Positions 4,565-11,634 of a stretch of 11,826 bases of DNA are shown here, piece after piece. The notes beneath the pieces are model-generated. The model was not told where the DNA came from and searched no databases. It saw nothing but the letters and a program-made list of their open reading frames with translations. The stretch covers positions 2,347 through 14,172 of the forward strand of contig DCIS01000121.1 of assembly GCA_002317475.1 (NCBI GenBank). Reading direction: 5' to 3'. Position 1 is the first letter of the stretch, and every line of letters starts with the position of its first letter. The position numbers were made by a program, and so were the translations under genes. This DNA comes from Prevotellaceae bacterium UBA1720 (GTDB lineage Bacteria > Bacteroidota > Bacteroidia > Bacteroidales > Bacteroidaceae).

Positions 4565-7468
4565 ATGAAGATGAAATACTTTCTCTTGGCAGGGCTATAC
4601 CTTTTGACATTCATGCCCGTCAATGCTCAGAAGACTGTGGATCTGTCGGGCCAATGGAACTTCCAGATAGACCGTTCGGAGAACCTCCGACCTGGCAGTA
4701 AGTTTGATGACAGCATCCTGCTGCCTGGTTCGATGCCTCAACGTCTGAAAGGCGACAAGCCCTCGGTGAAGACCGTATGGACGGGTTCGCTCTATGACAG
4801 CAGCTACTTCCACAATCCCTACATGAAGAAATACCAGACGGAGGATAACTTCAAACTGCCTTTCTTCCTGACCCCAGACCGTCAGTACATGGGTGTGGCA
4901 TGGTATCGCCGCAAGGTCAGCGTTCCCGCAGAGATGGCTGGTCAGCGCATCGTGCTGTACCTGGAGCGCCCCCACATCATCAGCACCTTATATATTAATG
5001 ATAAGGAGGTGGGCACCAGAAACTCGCTCTGTGTGGCACACGAATATGACATCACGGACTACGTGAAGCCTGGCAAAGAGGCTACCATCGCCCTGAGAGT
5101 GGACAATGACCATAGGAAGGTGGGCGTAGGTCAGGACAGTCACTCGGTAACGGACCAGACCCAGGGTAATTGGAACGGCATCGTGGGACGCATCGAACTA
5201 CAGAGTACCCCCAAGGTCTTTGCCGAACAGGTGGCCATCTATCCCGACATCAAAAGGAACCAGATACGTGTTGTCACCCATGTTGTACGCCAGAAAGGCA
5301 GTCAATGCAAGGAGGTCATCCTGAACTACCGCGTGAGCAACGATCTGGCCAAACAGGCAGAGAAGACTCAGCAGGTAACACTCAGCAGCGACACCACGGA
5401 AGTGAGCTTCACCTACCCTATGGGCGAAGACACCAAGCTCTGGGATGAGTTTGACCCTGCACTGTACTCCCTGAACGTCAAGGTGACGGCCAAGGGTACC
5501 AAGGAGTCCCACCAGCTCACAGAGACCTTCGGCATGCGCAGCATAGAGACCAGCGGTAAGGACATCCTGGTGAATGGACGTCTGACCATGCTTCGTGGCA
5601 CGGTAGAGAACTGCGACTTCCCCACAACGGGTTATGCCCCGATGACAAAGGACGAATGGTTGCGCGTGTTCCGCAAGTGCAGGGAATACGGACTCAACCA
5701 CATGCGCTTCCATAGTTTCTGTCCCCCCGAGGCTGCCTTTGAGGCTGCTGACGAGGTGGGCTTCTACCTGCAGCCCGAAGGTCCGTCATGGCCCAATCAC
5801 GGTGTACGGTTAGGCAGCGGACAGATCATCGATAAATACTTGATGGAGGAGACCATCCGTATGGTTCGGAAGTATGGCAACCACCCATCCTTCACCATGC
5901 TGTCATGCGGCAACGAACCCTCGGGTGGCTGGGTGAAATGGGTGAGCAACTTCGTGGACTACTGGAAGAAGACCGACCCACGCCGCATCTACACCGGTGC
6001 ATCTGTAGGTGGCAGTTGGGCATGGCAACCCAGGAACCAGTACCATGTGAAGGCCGGTGCCCGCGGCCTGGACTCCTGGAAGAACCATCAACCTGAGAGC
6101 AAGGAGAACTACCTGTCGAAGATAGACACCGTGAGTCAGCCCTTCATCAGCCATGAGACCGGTCAGTGGTGCGTCTTCCCCGACTTTGATGAGATAGAGC
6201 AATACACCGGTGCTGTGAACAAGGCCGGCAACTTCGAGATCTTCCGTGACATCCTGCGTGACAAAGGCATGGAGAAGATGGCACATAAATTCCTGATGTC
6301 CAGCGGTAAGACGCAAGTGATGTGCTACAAGGCAGAGATAGAACGCACCCTGCGCACTCCCCACTATGCCGGCTATCAACTGCTTGGTCTGAACGACTAC
6401 AGCGGACAAGGCAGCGCCCTGGTAGGTCCCTTGAACGTGTTCTGGCGCGAGAAGGGCTACGTAATAAGCCGTGAATGGAAGGAATTCAGCAGTCCTGTGA
6501 CCCTGCTGGCCGAATTGCCTAAGTTCGTTTACTGGGACGACGAGGACTTGCCCATCTGCATCAAGGTGAGCAACTACGGCAAGGAACCGCTGAAGAAGAG
6601 TTGGCTGGAACTGTCGGCCGACTTCGGTGACGGAACACCCAAGTTCATCAAGGCGCGCGAGGTGAATGTAGACCTGGGTCTGCACGAGGTCATGAACAGC
6701 ATCTTCAATCTGGAGATGGGCATACAGCAGGCCAAGAAGGTGGTGCTGCATGCCACGCTGAAGGAAGAAGGTGGCGTGGTGATCACTCACAACCACTGGG
6801 ACCTCTACGTCTTCCCCAAGAAGACCTTGCAACGTATAGAACAATCAGACAAGAACAGCGATATCCTGATCTGCAACACCCTGGATGACAAGGCTATGGA
6901 AGCCCTGAAACAAGGCAGAAATGTACTGCTGACAGCAGCGGGAAAGGTGAAGTACGGAGCAGGTATCACCCAGCAGTTCACCCCCGTGTTCTGGAATACG
7001 TCATGGTTCAAGATGCGTCCTCCACACACCACGGGTATGTACATCAATCCCTATCACCCAGTGTTCAAGGACTTCCCAACTGAAGACTGGGCAGACATGC
7101 AATGGTGGGCCCTGATGAACCACCAACAGGTGATGCTGATGGATGATTTCCCAGCAGACTTCATGCCCATCGTACAGCCTATTGACACGTGGTTCCTCTC
7201 GCGCAAACTCGGTATGCTCTTTGAGGCTAATGTGCTGAATGGCAAACTGATGGTGACCAGCATGCCCCTGGAGCAGAAGGACTACAGCAACAGTCCTGCG
7301 ATAGCGCAGATGCGTCTGTCCATCATGAACTATATGCAGAGTGATGCCTTCCGTCCCACGCAGACACTGGATGTCAGTCTGATCAACGACCTCTTCAGCA
7401 AGAAGACACCTGACGTGAATATGTTTACCAACGATAACCCAGACGAATTAAAGAAAGGGGTTAGATGA
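4565..7468 (+). CDS. Secreted glycoside hydrolase family 2 enzyme
   Basis: A 967-aa exo-glycosidase of GH2, the family of beta-galactosidases, beta-glucuronidases and several pectin side-chain enzymes. Residues 1-22 are a signal peptide ending VNA-Q, predicting periplasmic location. Residues 24-215 form the N-terminal sugar-binding jelly roll (VAWYRRKVSVP; GNWNGIVGRIEL), about 218-325 an Ig-like domain ending in TFGMRSIE, and about 330-640 the TIM barrel. The expected acid/base is E451 in SCGNEPSGG, and the expected nucleophile is E531 in ISHETGQW. RFHSFCPPEAAFEAADE (381-397) is the usual barrel strand preceding them. Residues 645-967 are a long C-terminal extension, part of which (DILICNTLDDKAMEALKQGR) looks like a class-I-glutamine-amidotransferase/ThuA-like fold. 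The CE12 gene 110 bp downstream points to pectic substrates such as rhamnogalacturonan. The exact linkage cannot be told from sequence. A second start at codon 3 is possible. Confidence 0.9.
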   Translation: MKMKYFLLAGLYLLTFMPVNAQKTVDLSGQWNFQIDRSENLRPGSKFDDSILLPGSMPQRLKGDKPSVKTVWTGSLYDSSYFHNPYMKKYQTEDNFKLPFFLTPDRQYMGVAWYRRKVSVPAEMAGQRIVLYLERPHIISTLYINDKEVGTRNSLCVAHEYDITDYVKPGKEATIALRVDNDHRKVGVGQDSHSVTDQTQGNWNGIVGRIELQSTPKVFAEQVAIYPDIKRNQIRVVTHVVRQKGSQCKEVILNYRVSNDLAKQAEKTQQVTLSSDTTEVSFTYPMGEDTKLWDEFDPALYSLNVKVTAKGTKESHQLTETFGMRSIETSGKDILVNGRLTMLRGTVENCDFPTTGYAPMTKDEWLRVFRKCREYGLNHMRFHSFCPPEAAFEAADEVGFYLQPEGPSWPNHGVRLGSGQIIDKYLMEETIRMVRKYGNHPSFTMLSCGNEPSGGWVKWVSNFVDYWKKTDPRRIYTGASVGGSWAWQPRNQYHVKAGARGLDSWKNHQPESKENYLSKIDTVSQPFISHETGQWCVFPDFDEIEQYTGAVNKAGNFEIFRDILRDKGMEKMAHKFLMSSGKTQVMCYKAEIERTLRTPHYAGYQLLGLNDYSGQGSALVGPLNVFWREKGYVISREWKEFSSPVTLLAELPKFVYWDDEDLPICIKVSNYGKEPLKKSWLELSADFGDGTPKFIKAREVNVDLGLHEVMNSIFNLEMGIQQAKKVVLHATLKEEGGVVITHNHWDLYVFPKKTLQRIEQSDKNSDILICNTLDDKAMEALKQGRNVLLTAAGKVKYGAGITQQFTPVFWNTSWFKMRPPHTTGMYINPYHPVFKDFPTEDWADMQWWALMNHQQVMLMDDFPADFMPIVQPIDTWFLSRKLGMLFEANVLNGKLMVTSMPLEQKDYSNSPAIAQMRLSIMNYMQSDAFRPTQTLDVSLINDLFSKKTPDVNMFTNDNPDELKKGVR

Positions 7469-7471
7469 GGT

Positions 7472-7570
7472 GGTTTCTAGGTTCTGGTTTCTCGTTTCTG
7501 GGTTTCAAGTTTCAGGTTTCTCGTTTCTAGGTTTCAGGTTTCTAGGTTTCTAGGTTCTGGTTTCAAGTTT
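7472..7570 (+). repeat. Heptanucleotide tandem array, GTTTCT class (about 14 units)
   Basis: GTTTCTA, GGTTCTG, GTTTCTC, GTTTCAA and GTTTCAG variants follow one another with period 7, with a few 8-nt units. The array fills nearly all of the gap between the GH2 stop and the CE12 start. An inverted seven-unit copy lies at 1927-1975. There are no spacers, so this is not CRISPR. Confidence 0.88.
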
Positions 7571-7577
7571 TAGTAGT

Positions 7578-8756
7578 ATGAATAAGATTAGAAGCATTTT
7601 GGCCATTGGTGCCATAGCATTCAGTACATTAGCACAAGCTCAGCGTTTTCACTACGACCTGACTGGTCGTGATGGACAGAAATACTACCTGTCAGAGCAG
7701 GTGCCCGACGGCAACTACCGCGTGACCGTGACACTGGGTTCGCGCAAGAAGGCAGGCAGTACCACCGTGCGTGGCGAGAGCAGACGCCTGTTCATAGAGA
7801 ATGAGATAACCCGCAAAAAGGAAACGCGCACCATCTCTTTCCTGATCAACAAGCGCAACGTACACATCAACAACCGTGAGGATGTGCGCATCAAGGAAAG
7901 GGAAAAGACGAAGCTGAACTGGGATGACGAACTGACGCTGGAGATCACCGGAGACTACAGCACCGTGACGAGCATAGACATCGAGCGAGACACCATCGCC
8001 CCTACCCTCTTCCTGTGCGGCAACAGTACCGTGGTGGACCAAGACGAGGAGCCCTGGGCCAGCTGGGGACAGATGATACCCCGATGGCTGAACGACAAGG
8101 TGGCAGTGGCCAATTACGCCGAGAGTGGTGAGACGGCTAGCACGTTCATCGCAGTAGGCAGACTGAAGAAGGCGCTGACACAGATGAAGAAAGGCGACTA
8201 CATCTTTATGGAGTTTGGCCATAATGACCAGAAGCAGAAAGGTCCAGGCACAGGTGCCTATTATAATTTTGCTACTGCGCTGAAGACCTTTGTCGATGAA
8301 GCACGCCAACGTGGTGTCACGCCGGTGTTTGTCACTCCCACACAGCGACGCTCGTTCGTGGGTGGTAAGATTCAGGAGACGCATGCCGACTATCCCGAGG
8401 CCATGGTATGGGTGGCAGAACGCGAACACGCACCATTGATAGACCTACACAGCATGACACGTACTTTCTATGAGGCTATGGGCGAAGAGGCTTCCAAGCA
8501 GGCCTTCGTGCACTATCCTGCCAATACCTACCCGGGACAGACCAAGGCACTTGCTGACAATACACATTTCAATCCCTACGGTGCCTACGAACTGGCGAAG
8601 TGCATCATCGAGGGTTGGCGCACCGCTTGCCCCGAACTGATGCAGTACGTGCGTCCTGAATATACACCCTTTGACCCTGCACATCCCGATGACCGAGCTA
8701 CATTCCACTGGGTGGACAGCGAGAAGGTTGATATCGTCAAACCAGACGGAAACTAG
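7578..8756 (+). CDS. Rhamnogalacturonan acetylesterase, CE12 (SGNH/GDSL fold)
   Basis: A 392-aa secreted esterase expected to remove O-acetyl groups from the galacturonic acid residues of rhamnogalacturonan, clearing the backbone for lyases and glycosidases. Residues 1-21 are a signal peptide (cleavage near AQA-Q). Residues 23-140 form a beta-rich N-terminal domain common in Bacteroidales members (HYDLTGRDG, DGNYRVTVTLGS). The SGNH hydrolase domain follows, with all four blocks visible: nucleophile S150 in FLCGNSTVVD, G184 in NYAESGETAS, N216 in FGHND, and D327/H330 in DNTHFNPYGAYELAK. Length is normal for the two-domain form. It lies 110 bp after the GH2 gene with no promoter match in the repeat-filled gap, so cotranscription is likely. 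Confidence 0.92.
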   Translation: MNKIRSILAIGAIAFSTLAQAQRFHYDLTGRDGQKYYLSEQVPDGNYRVTVTLGSRKKAGSTTVRGESRRLFIENEITRKKETRTISFLINKRNVHINNREDVRIKEREKTKLNWDDELTLEITGDYSTVTSIDIERDTIAPTLFLCGNSTVVDQDEEPWASWGQMIPRWLNDKVAVANYAESGETASTFIAVGRLKKALTQMKKGDYIFMEFGHNDQKQKGPGTGAYYNFATALKTFVDEARQRGVTPVFVTPTQRRSFVGGKIQETHADYPEAMVWVAEREHAPLIDLHSMTRTFYEAMGEEASKQAFVHYPANTYPGQTKALADNTHFNPYGAYELAKCIIEGWRTACPELMQYVRPEYTPFDPAHPDDRATFHWVDSEKVDIVKPDGN

Positions 8757-8764
8757 GCGAGATG

Positions 8765-8817
8765 AATTAAAAATTAAAAATTAAAAATTAAGAGTTAAGA
8801 TTTAAGAATTAAGAGTT
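8765..8817 (-). repeat. Heptanucleotide tandem array, AT class (7.6 units, inverted)
   Basis: AATT, then AAAAATT three times, AAGAGTT, AAGATTT, AAGAATT and AAGAGTT run with an exact 7-nt period. On the minus strand these are AATTTTT and AACTCTT-type units, the same family as the arrays at 1007 and 2683 but more diverged. It begins nine bases past the CE12 stop. Confidence 0.88.
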
Positions 8818-8859
8818 TAATCTACTCGTTCTTGTACTTAAGTATAATACTTCTGAATT

Positions 8860-9918
8860 ATGACAAATACAAAGAAAAAGATATTATATACACTGGGAAC
8901 ATGCATCCTGTTTGCCGGTGGTTGTGCATCATTCATCGGCTACAAAATCAAGTATGCCTCTTGCTACAACGGCAAGGAAAAGGCATACCTGTATGTTGAT
9001 ACTGACGATACGAAGGACAGTCTGCTTAGCAAACTGACAGCACACGAGGTCAACGTGTTTGGATGGGGTATGTTGGAGACTGCCTCGTCCTTCACGCTTC
9101 ATACAGGACGATACGCCATCGAGCCTGGCATGTCCATCCTTAGTGTCTATCGCAGACTGCGCAACCACGAGCAGGAAGCGGTGAACATCACCATTCCCTC
9201 GCTACGTTTGAGCATTGCCCCAAAGGATCAACCTCAACCGATGAAACTTGACCGTCTGGCAGGCATCATGGCACGTAATATCATGGCTGACAGTACCTCC
9301 ATTGCCGCGCTACTGGCTGATACCGCATCCTATACCAACTATGGGCTGACGGCAGAGACCTTCCCTGTCCTGTTCCTTCCCAACACCTATCAGGTGTACT
9401 GGGATATCTCGCCCGAGAAACTGATGGAAAGGATGAAGAAGGAATATGACAAGTTCTGGACCTCGGAACGCCAGGAGAAAGCAAAAAAGCAAGGACTGAG
9501 CCCTGCTGAGGCTACAATCCTTGCCAGTATTGTTGAGGAAGAAACTGCCAACAACGAGGAGAAACCCATGGTGGCTGGTCTATACCTGAACCGTATACGT
9601 CAGGGCATCCTGCTACAGGCTGACCCTACGGTGAAATTTGCTGTTGGTGACTGGTCATTGCGCAGGGTGCTACATGTACACCTGCAAGCCGAAAACCCCT
9701 ACAACACGTATCGATATAAAGGGCTGACACCTGGTCCGCTGCGCATCCCATCAACAGTAGGTATTGATGCTGTACTCAACGCTGTGAAGCATGACTACGT
9801 CTACATGTGTGCCAAGGAGGATTTCAGTGGCACGCATAATTTCGCCGTTACCTACAACGAGCACTTGAAGAATGCTCGCAAGTACACTAATGCGCTGAAC
9901 GCAAGGGGCATACGTTAG
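8860..9918 (+). CDS. mltG: Endolytic peptidoglycan transglycosylase MltG (YceG-like)
   Basis: A 352-aa inner-membrane lytic transglycosylase that cuts nascent glycan strands and helps set their length. Residues 8-27 are a single N-terminal membrane anchor. The catalytic YceG core is clear: LASIVEEET (221-229) holds the expected catalytic E226, followed by VAGLYLNRIRQGILLQADPT (238-257), NPYNTYRYKGLTPGPLRIPS (279-298) and the C-terminal GTHNFAVTYNEHLKNARKY. Length is normal. ATG 8860 is placed just before a basic stretch and the anchor, as expected. The upstream gap holds the AT array and a TACTTAAGTA palindrome (8835-8844), but no TAnnTTTG element that I can support. The 3' end converges with the lipoprotein gene 25 bp away. 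Confidence 0.95.
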   Translation: MTNTKKKILYTLGTCILFAGGCASFIGYKIKYASCYNGKEKAYLYVDTDDTKDSLLSKLTAHEVNVFGWGMLETASSFTLHTGRYAIEPGMSILSVYRRLRNHEQEAVNITIPSLRLSIAPKDQPQPMKLDRLAGIMARNIMADSTSIAALLADTASYTNYGLTAETFPVLFLPNTYQVYWDISPEKLMERMKKEYDKFWTSERQEKAKKQGLSPAEATILASIVEEETANNEEKPMVAGLYLNRIRQGILLQADPTVKFAVGDWSLRRVLHVHLQAENPYNTYRYKGLTPGPLRIPSTVGIDAVLNAVKHDYVYMCAKEDFSGTHNFAVTYNEHLKNARKYTNALNARGIR

Positions 9919-9940
9919 CCCCTTGTCGTTTCTCGACAGT
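9903..9940. terminator. Possible shared hairpins between convergent genes
   Basis: AAGGGGC (9903-9909) pairs with GCCCCTT (9918-9924) across the MltG stop codon, and TGTCG/CGACA forms a second small stem just downstream. Neither strand has a clear T-run, so termination here is a guess from position. Confidence 0.35.
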
Positions 9941-9943
9941 GTA

Positions 9944-10700
9944 TTACTCTTTCTTTTCCTCCTTATCCTCTTTCTTGGGAGCCTGCTTGAACTGGATAGT
10001 GGTCTTGGCACCATTGTCGGTCTTCAGGACAACAGAGGTGCGAATCGTGTCAGTCGTAAGGTTGTTAGCCACGGTACAGGGAACCTTGTTTATACCCGCC
10101 TTGCCAGAGGTTACTGAAGGCTTGATCATGTCCTCGTTTGCTGAGGTCAGTGTCCAGTTGTCGTACGTACGGAAGTAGATGGTGTCAGTAACCTGCATCG
10201 CACTGTCGTTCATAACGAACTCACACTTGGTAATGGTGCTGTTGTTGCTGTTGTAGGTGTACTGGGGTGAAGGCATAGCGATATGATGCCAGTTTGCCTG
10301 GAAATAGGCTGCATAGACCGTAGCAGACCAGTCGTCAATCTCAGACTTGCTGTCTACAAGAACGTAGCCCAAACGGGGTGAATCGCTGGTGTTGGGTGTA
10401 AAATATACAGGCAGTACGAACTGATAATATCCTGTGTACGTATTGTTGATCTTGGCACTTTCCTTTGCCTTGTCTATCGTGATGAAGTTGTCTGGATTCT
10501 CGGCATAGGGATAGTATTTGTACGAATCGAAGGTGTAGAACGCAATGGAATCGATACGTTTGGTCAGCATAGATCAACTCCTGTGAATTCTCGGGATATA
10601 TCACAGCCACCTGGTGACGATAACTGTCTGTGTTACAAGCAACAAACATCAATCCCAAGCCACATAGTGCGCTAAATAAAGTAAGTTTTTTCATATTCAT
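9944..10700 (-). pseudogene. Frameshifted Bacteroidales lipoprotein with BACON-like C-terminus
   Basis: Two overlapping minus-strand frames together make one typical lipoprotein. From ATG 10700 (or codon 3) the first frame gives a lipoprotein signal, LGLMFVAC, with Cys22 as the expected lipid-anchored residue, then VAVIYPENSQELIYADQT. After Y49 (10554-10556) the frame turns to a non-protein-like tail, while the other frame continues sensibly as DSIAFYTFDSYKYYPY and runs to the TAA at 9944. Dropping the single base near 10553 would join them into about 251 aa. The C-terminal part (NNLTTDTIRTSVVLKTDNG, then TTIQFKQAP) resembles a BACON-type beta domain and ends in a Lys/Glu tail. Function is unknown; surface or periplasmic localisation is expected. 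The shift may be a real mutation or a sequencing error; no homopolymer is present. A TACCTTTG promoter element lies upstream. Confidence 0.72.
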
Positions 10701-10727
10701 TTATTTGATTTTATTTACATTCACCCA

Positions 10728-10735
10728 CAAAGGTA
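10728..10735 (-). promoter_or_regulatory. Promoter -7 element TACCTTTG of the lipoprotein gene
   Basis: TACCTTTG on the minus strand lies 27 bp before ATG 10700 and matches TAnnTTTG. The -33 region is AT-rich without a clear TTTG. It is divergent from the HTH-gene promoter at 10766-10797. Confidence 0.65.
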
Positions 10736-10765
10736 CAAATTAATCATTATAAAATGTGATTATTA

Positions 10766-10797
10766 TTTGGTTTTTTACCTAATTTAATATACTTTTG
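10766..10797 (+). promoter_or_regulatory. Promoter of the HARE-HTH-like gene
   Basis: TTTG (10766-10769), 20 nt, TACTTTTG (10790-10797) fits the Bacteroidetes consensus. The expected start is near 10804, giving a leader of about 50 nt. Confidence 0.75.
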
Positions 10798-10854
10798 TAA
10801 ATGAAAACAAAAAGGTTGTAAAACTGACAAAACGATTTCCAGTACAACGTCATA

Positions 10855-11241
10855 ATGATGACCAATGTTTACCATAGCGAGATACTTCACCTTCTGCTGA
10901 GATGCGGAAAGGCAGGAATGCGTGTGGCAGACATCAGCCGATATGTTTTCAATATTCATGTCGGTTTGTTTGTGGATGATCTGAGATACGATGATCTGCA
11001 TCAGACTATACGATGCTATCTCTGGCGTCAGTCCAAACTGCGTCGCTCCCCTTTCATGCGCGTTAAATATGGTATGTATGCCATCAAGGACGACATGGCC
11101 ATCCAACTGGATTTTGATTTCGACCACCCCGAATCATATCAGCAAGATATGGATGAGGAGGATGCCAATCGAGCCAAGGATAAGGCTAAAAACAATCATG
11201 ATGATTCACAACAGCTTCTCCTTTTCCCCGACTTTTTCTGA
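10855..11241 (+). CDS. HARE-HTH-like winged-helix protein with C-terminal QLLLF motif
   Basis: A 128-aa soluble protein. Residues 5-78 (HSEILHLLLRCGKAGMRVAD, a middle segment, then MRVKYGMYAIK) have the pattern of a HARE-HTH or similar winged helix: a first helix, a G-M-x-V-x-x-I-x-R turn, an amphipathic helix and a short beta hairpin ending G-M-Y-A-I. Residues 79-118 are acidic and probably disordered, and the protein ends QQLLLFPDFF. The pentapeptide QLLLF (120-124) fits the bacterial sliding-clamp binding consensus QLxLF. A DNA-associated role is therefore plausible, but the function is unknown. ATG 10855 or 10858 may be used. It has its own promoter and is followed 28 bp later by the promoter of a small RNA on the same strand. 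Confidence 0.6.
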   Translation: MMTNVYHSEILHLLLRCGKAGMRVADISRYVFNIHVGLFVDDLRYDDLHQTIRCYLWRQSKLRRSPFMRVKYGMYAIKDDMAIQLDFDFDHPESYQQDMDEEDANRAKDKAKNNHDDSQQLLLFPDFF

Positions 11242-11269
11242 TTCTGCAGGATTATTTTGTGGGAAATGC

Positions 11270-11300
11270 TTGTATGAAACAAAAGAAAATACTAACTTTG
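11270..11300 (+). promoter_or_regulatory. Promoter of the small RNA
   Basis: TTG (11270-11272), 20 nt, TAACTTTG (11293-11300) is a good Bacteroidetes promoter, with no open reading frame of protein-like composition downstream. Expected start near 11307. Confidence 0.75.
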
Positions 11301-11306
11301 CATTAG

Positions 11307-11539
11307 AATAAAGCGATCTTTCACACTATTCTTTTTCAAAAAAGAAAGAGAAGAACCATATAGCCGCATCGGTTTGACTGGGATACTCATCAAATAAAAC
11401 AGAAAACCGAGAATGCTTACGTATATCAATGGCGGGCCACGCCCTAACGGGTAACTTCGAGTCGGTGGATTACAAAGGTATACGGGCGCTCAAATCTTAC
11501 TACTCGGAGTTTCATCACATCATCGGTGCGGTTTTTTTT
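11307..11539 (+). ncRNA. Structured small RNA, possibly 6S / Bacteroidales-1-like
   Basis: A transcript of about 230 nt is bounded by a clear promoter and a terminator with eight T (11532-11539). Its ends pair: CCGCATCGGT (11364-11373) with ATCGGTGCGG (11522-11531), 10 bp with G-U pairs, forming the terminator stem by a long-range contact. Nested inside are CCGAG (11407-11411) with CTCGG (11503-11507), CGTATATC (11420-11427) with GGTATACG (11477-11484, 8 bp), and a local GGGC-CAC-GCCC hairpin (11434-11444). A 5' hairpin of T/A runs lies near 11330-11350. A rod with large internal loops closed by the two ends is the architecture of 6S RNA, which binds RNA polymerase, and of the Bacteroidales-1 motif. 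I do not recognise the sequence itself, so the class is a guess. tmRNA, SRP RNA, RNase P and 5S are excluded by missing hallmarks. Confidence 0.65.
11532..11539 (+). terminator. Intrinsic terminator T-run of the small RNA
   Basis: Eight T follow directly on the 3' arm (11522-11531) of the RNA's closing helix. The matching 5' arm is about 150 nt upstream, so termination seems coupled to folding of the whole RNA. Confidence 0.7.
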
Positions 11540-11551
11540 GAAACAAATACT

Positions 11552-11609
11552 ACATAACATAGCAAACGGTTAAAAGGAGAAATCCCTTTAACCGTTTGTC
11601 GTATTATGT
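11552..11609. repeat. Imperfect 58-bp palindrome with 12-bp perfect core
   Basis: CAAACGGTTAAA (11563-11574) pairs perfectly with TTTAACCGTTTG (11587-11598), and the outer ACATAA (11552-11557) pairs with TTATGT (11604-11609). The inner loop can add GG/CC. No T-run follows on either strand. It sits between the small RNA terminator and the MITE-like element, and could be a processing or stability hairpin, an operator, or an insertion-prone palindrome. Confidence 0.75.
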
Positions 11610-11634
11610 GGAACACAGTGGAAATAGCTGTTAT

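Noticed and set aside
5903..6844. A 313-aa open frame on the minus strand inside the GH2 gene
   Set aside because: It is antisense to a clear GH2 catalytic region, has no recognisable domain and reflects codon bias of the real gene.
7472..7570. Possible CRISPR array
   Set aside because: Units are 7-8 bp without spacers and no cas gene is present.
7692..8429. A 245-aa open frame on the minus strand inside the CE12 gene
   Set aside because: It is opposite conserved SGNH motifs and has no family signature.
4565..8756. A complete polysaccharide utilisation locus
   Set aside because: No SusC/SusD-like pair or hybrid two-component/ECF regulator is in the window.
10545..10560. Programmed ribosomal frameshift in the lipoprotein gene
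   Set aside because: There is no slippery heptamer or downstream pseudoknot that I can see.
9944..10570. A separate 208-aa gene starting at the ATG at 10570
   Set aside because: It lacks a signal peptide, while the upstream frame supplies a lipoprotein signal that continues naturally into it after a one-base shift.
10747..11127. A 126-aa minus-strand open frame
   Set aside because: It overlaps the HARE-HTH-like gene in antisense, and the plus-strand gene has a promoter and a plausible fold.
11307..11539. tmRNA, SRP RNA, RNase P RNA or 5S rRNA
   Set aside because: No tRNA-like end or CCA, no SRP tetraloop domain, no RNase P conserved core and no 5S consensus could be seen.
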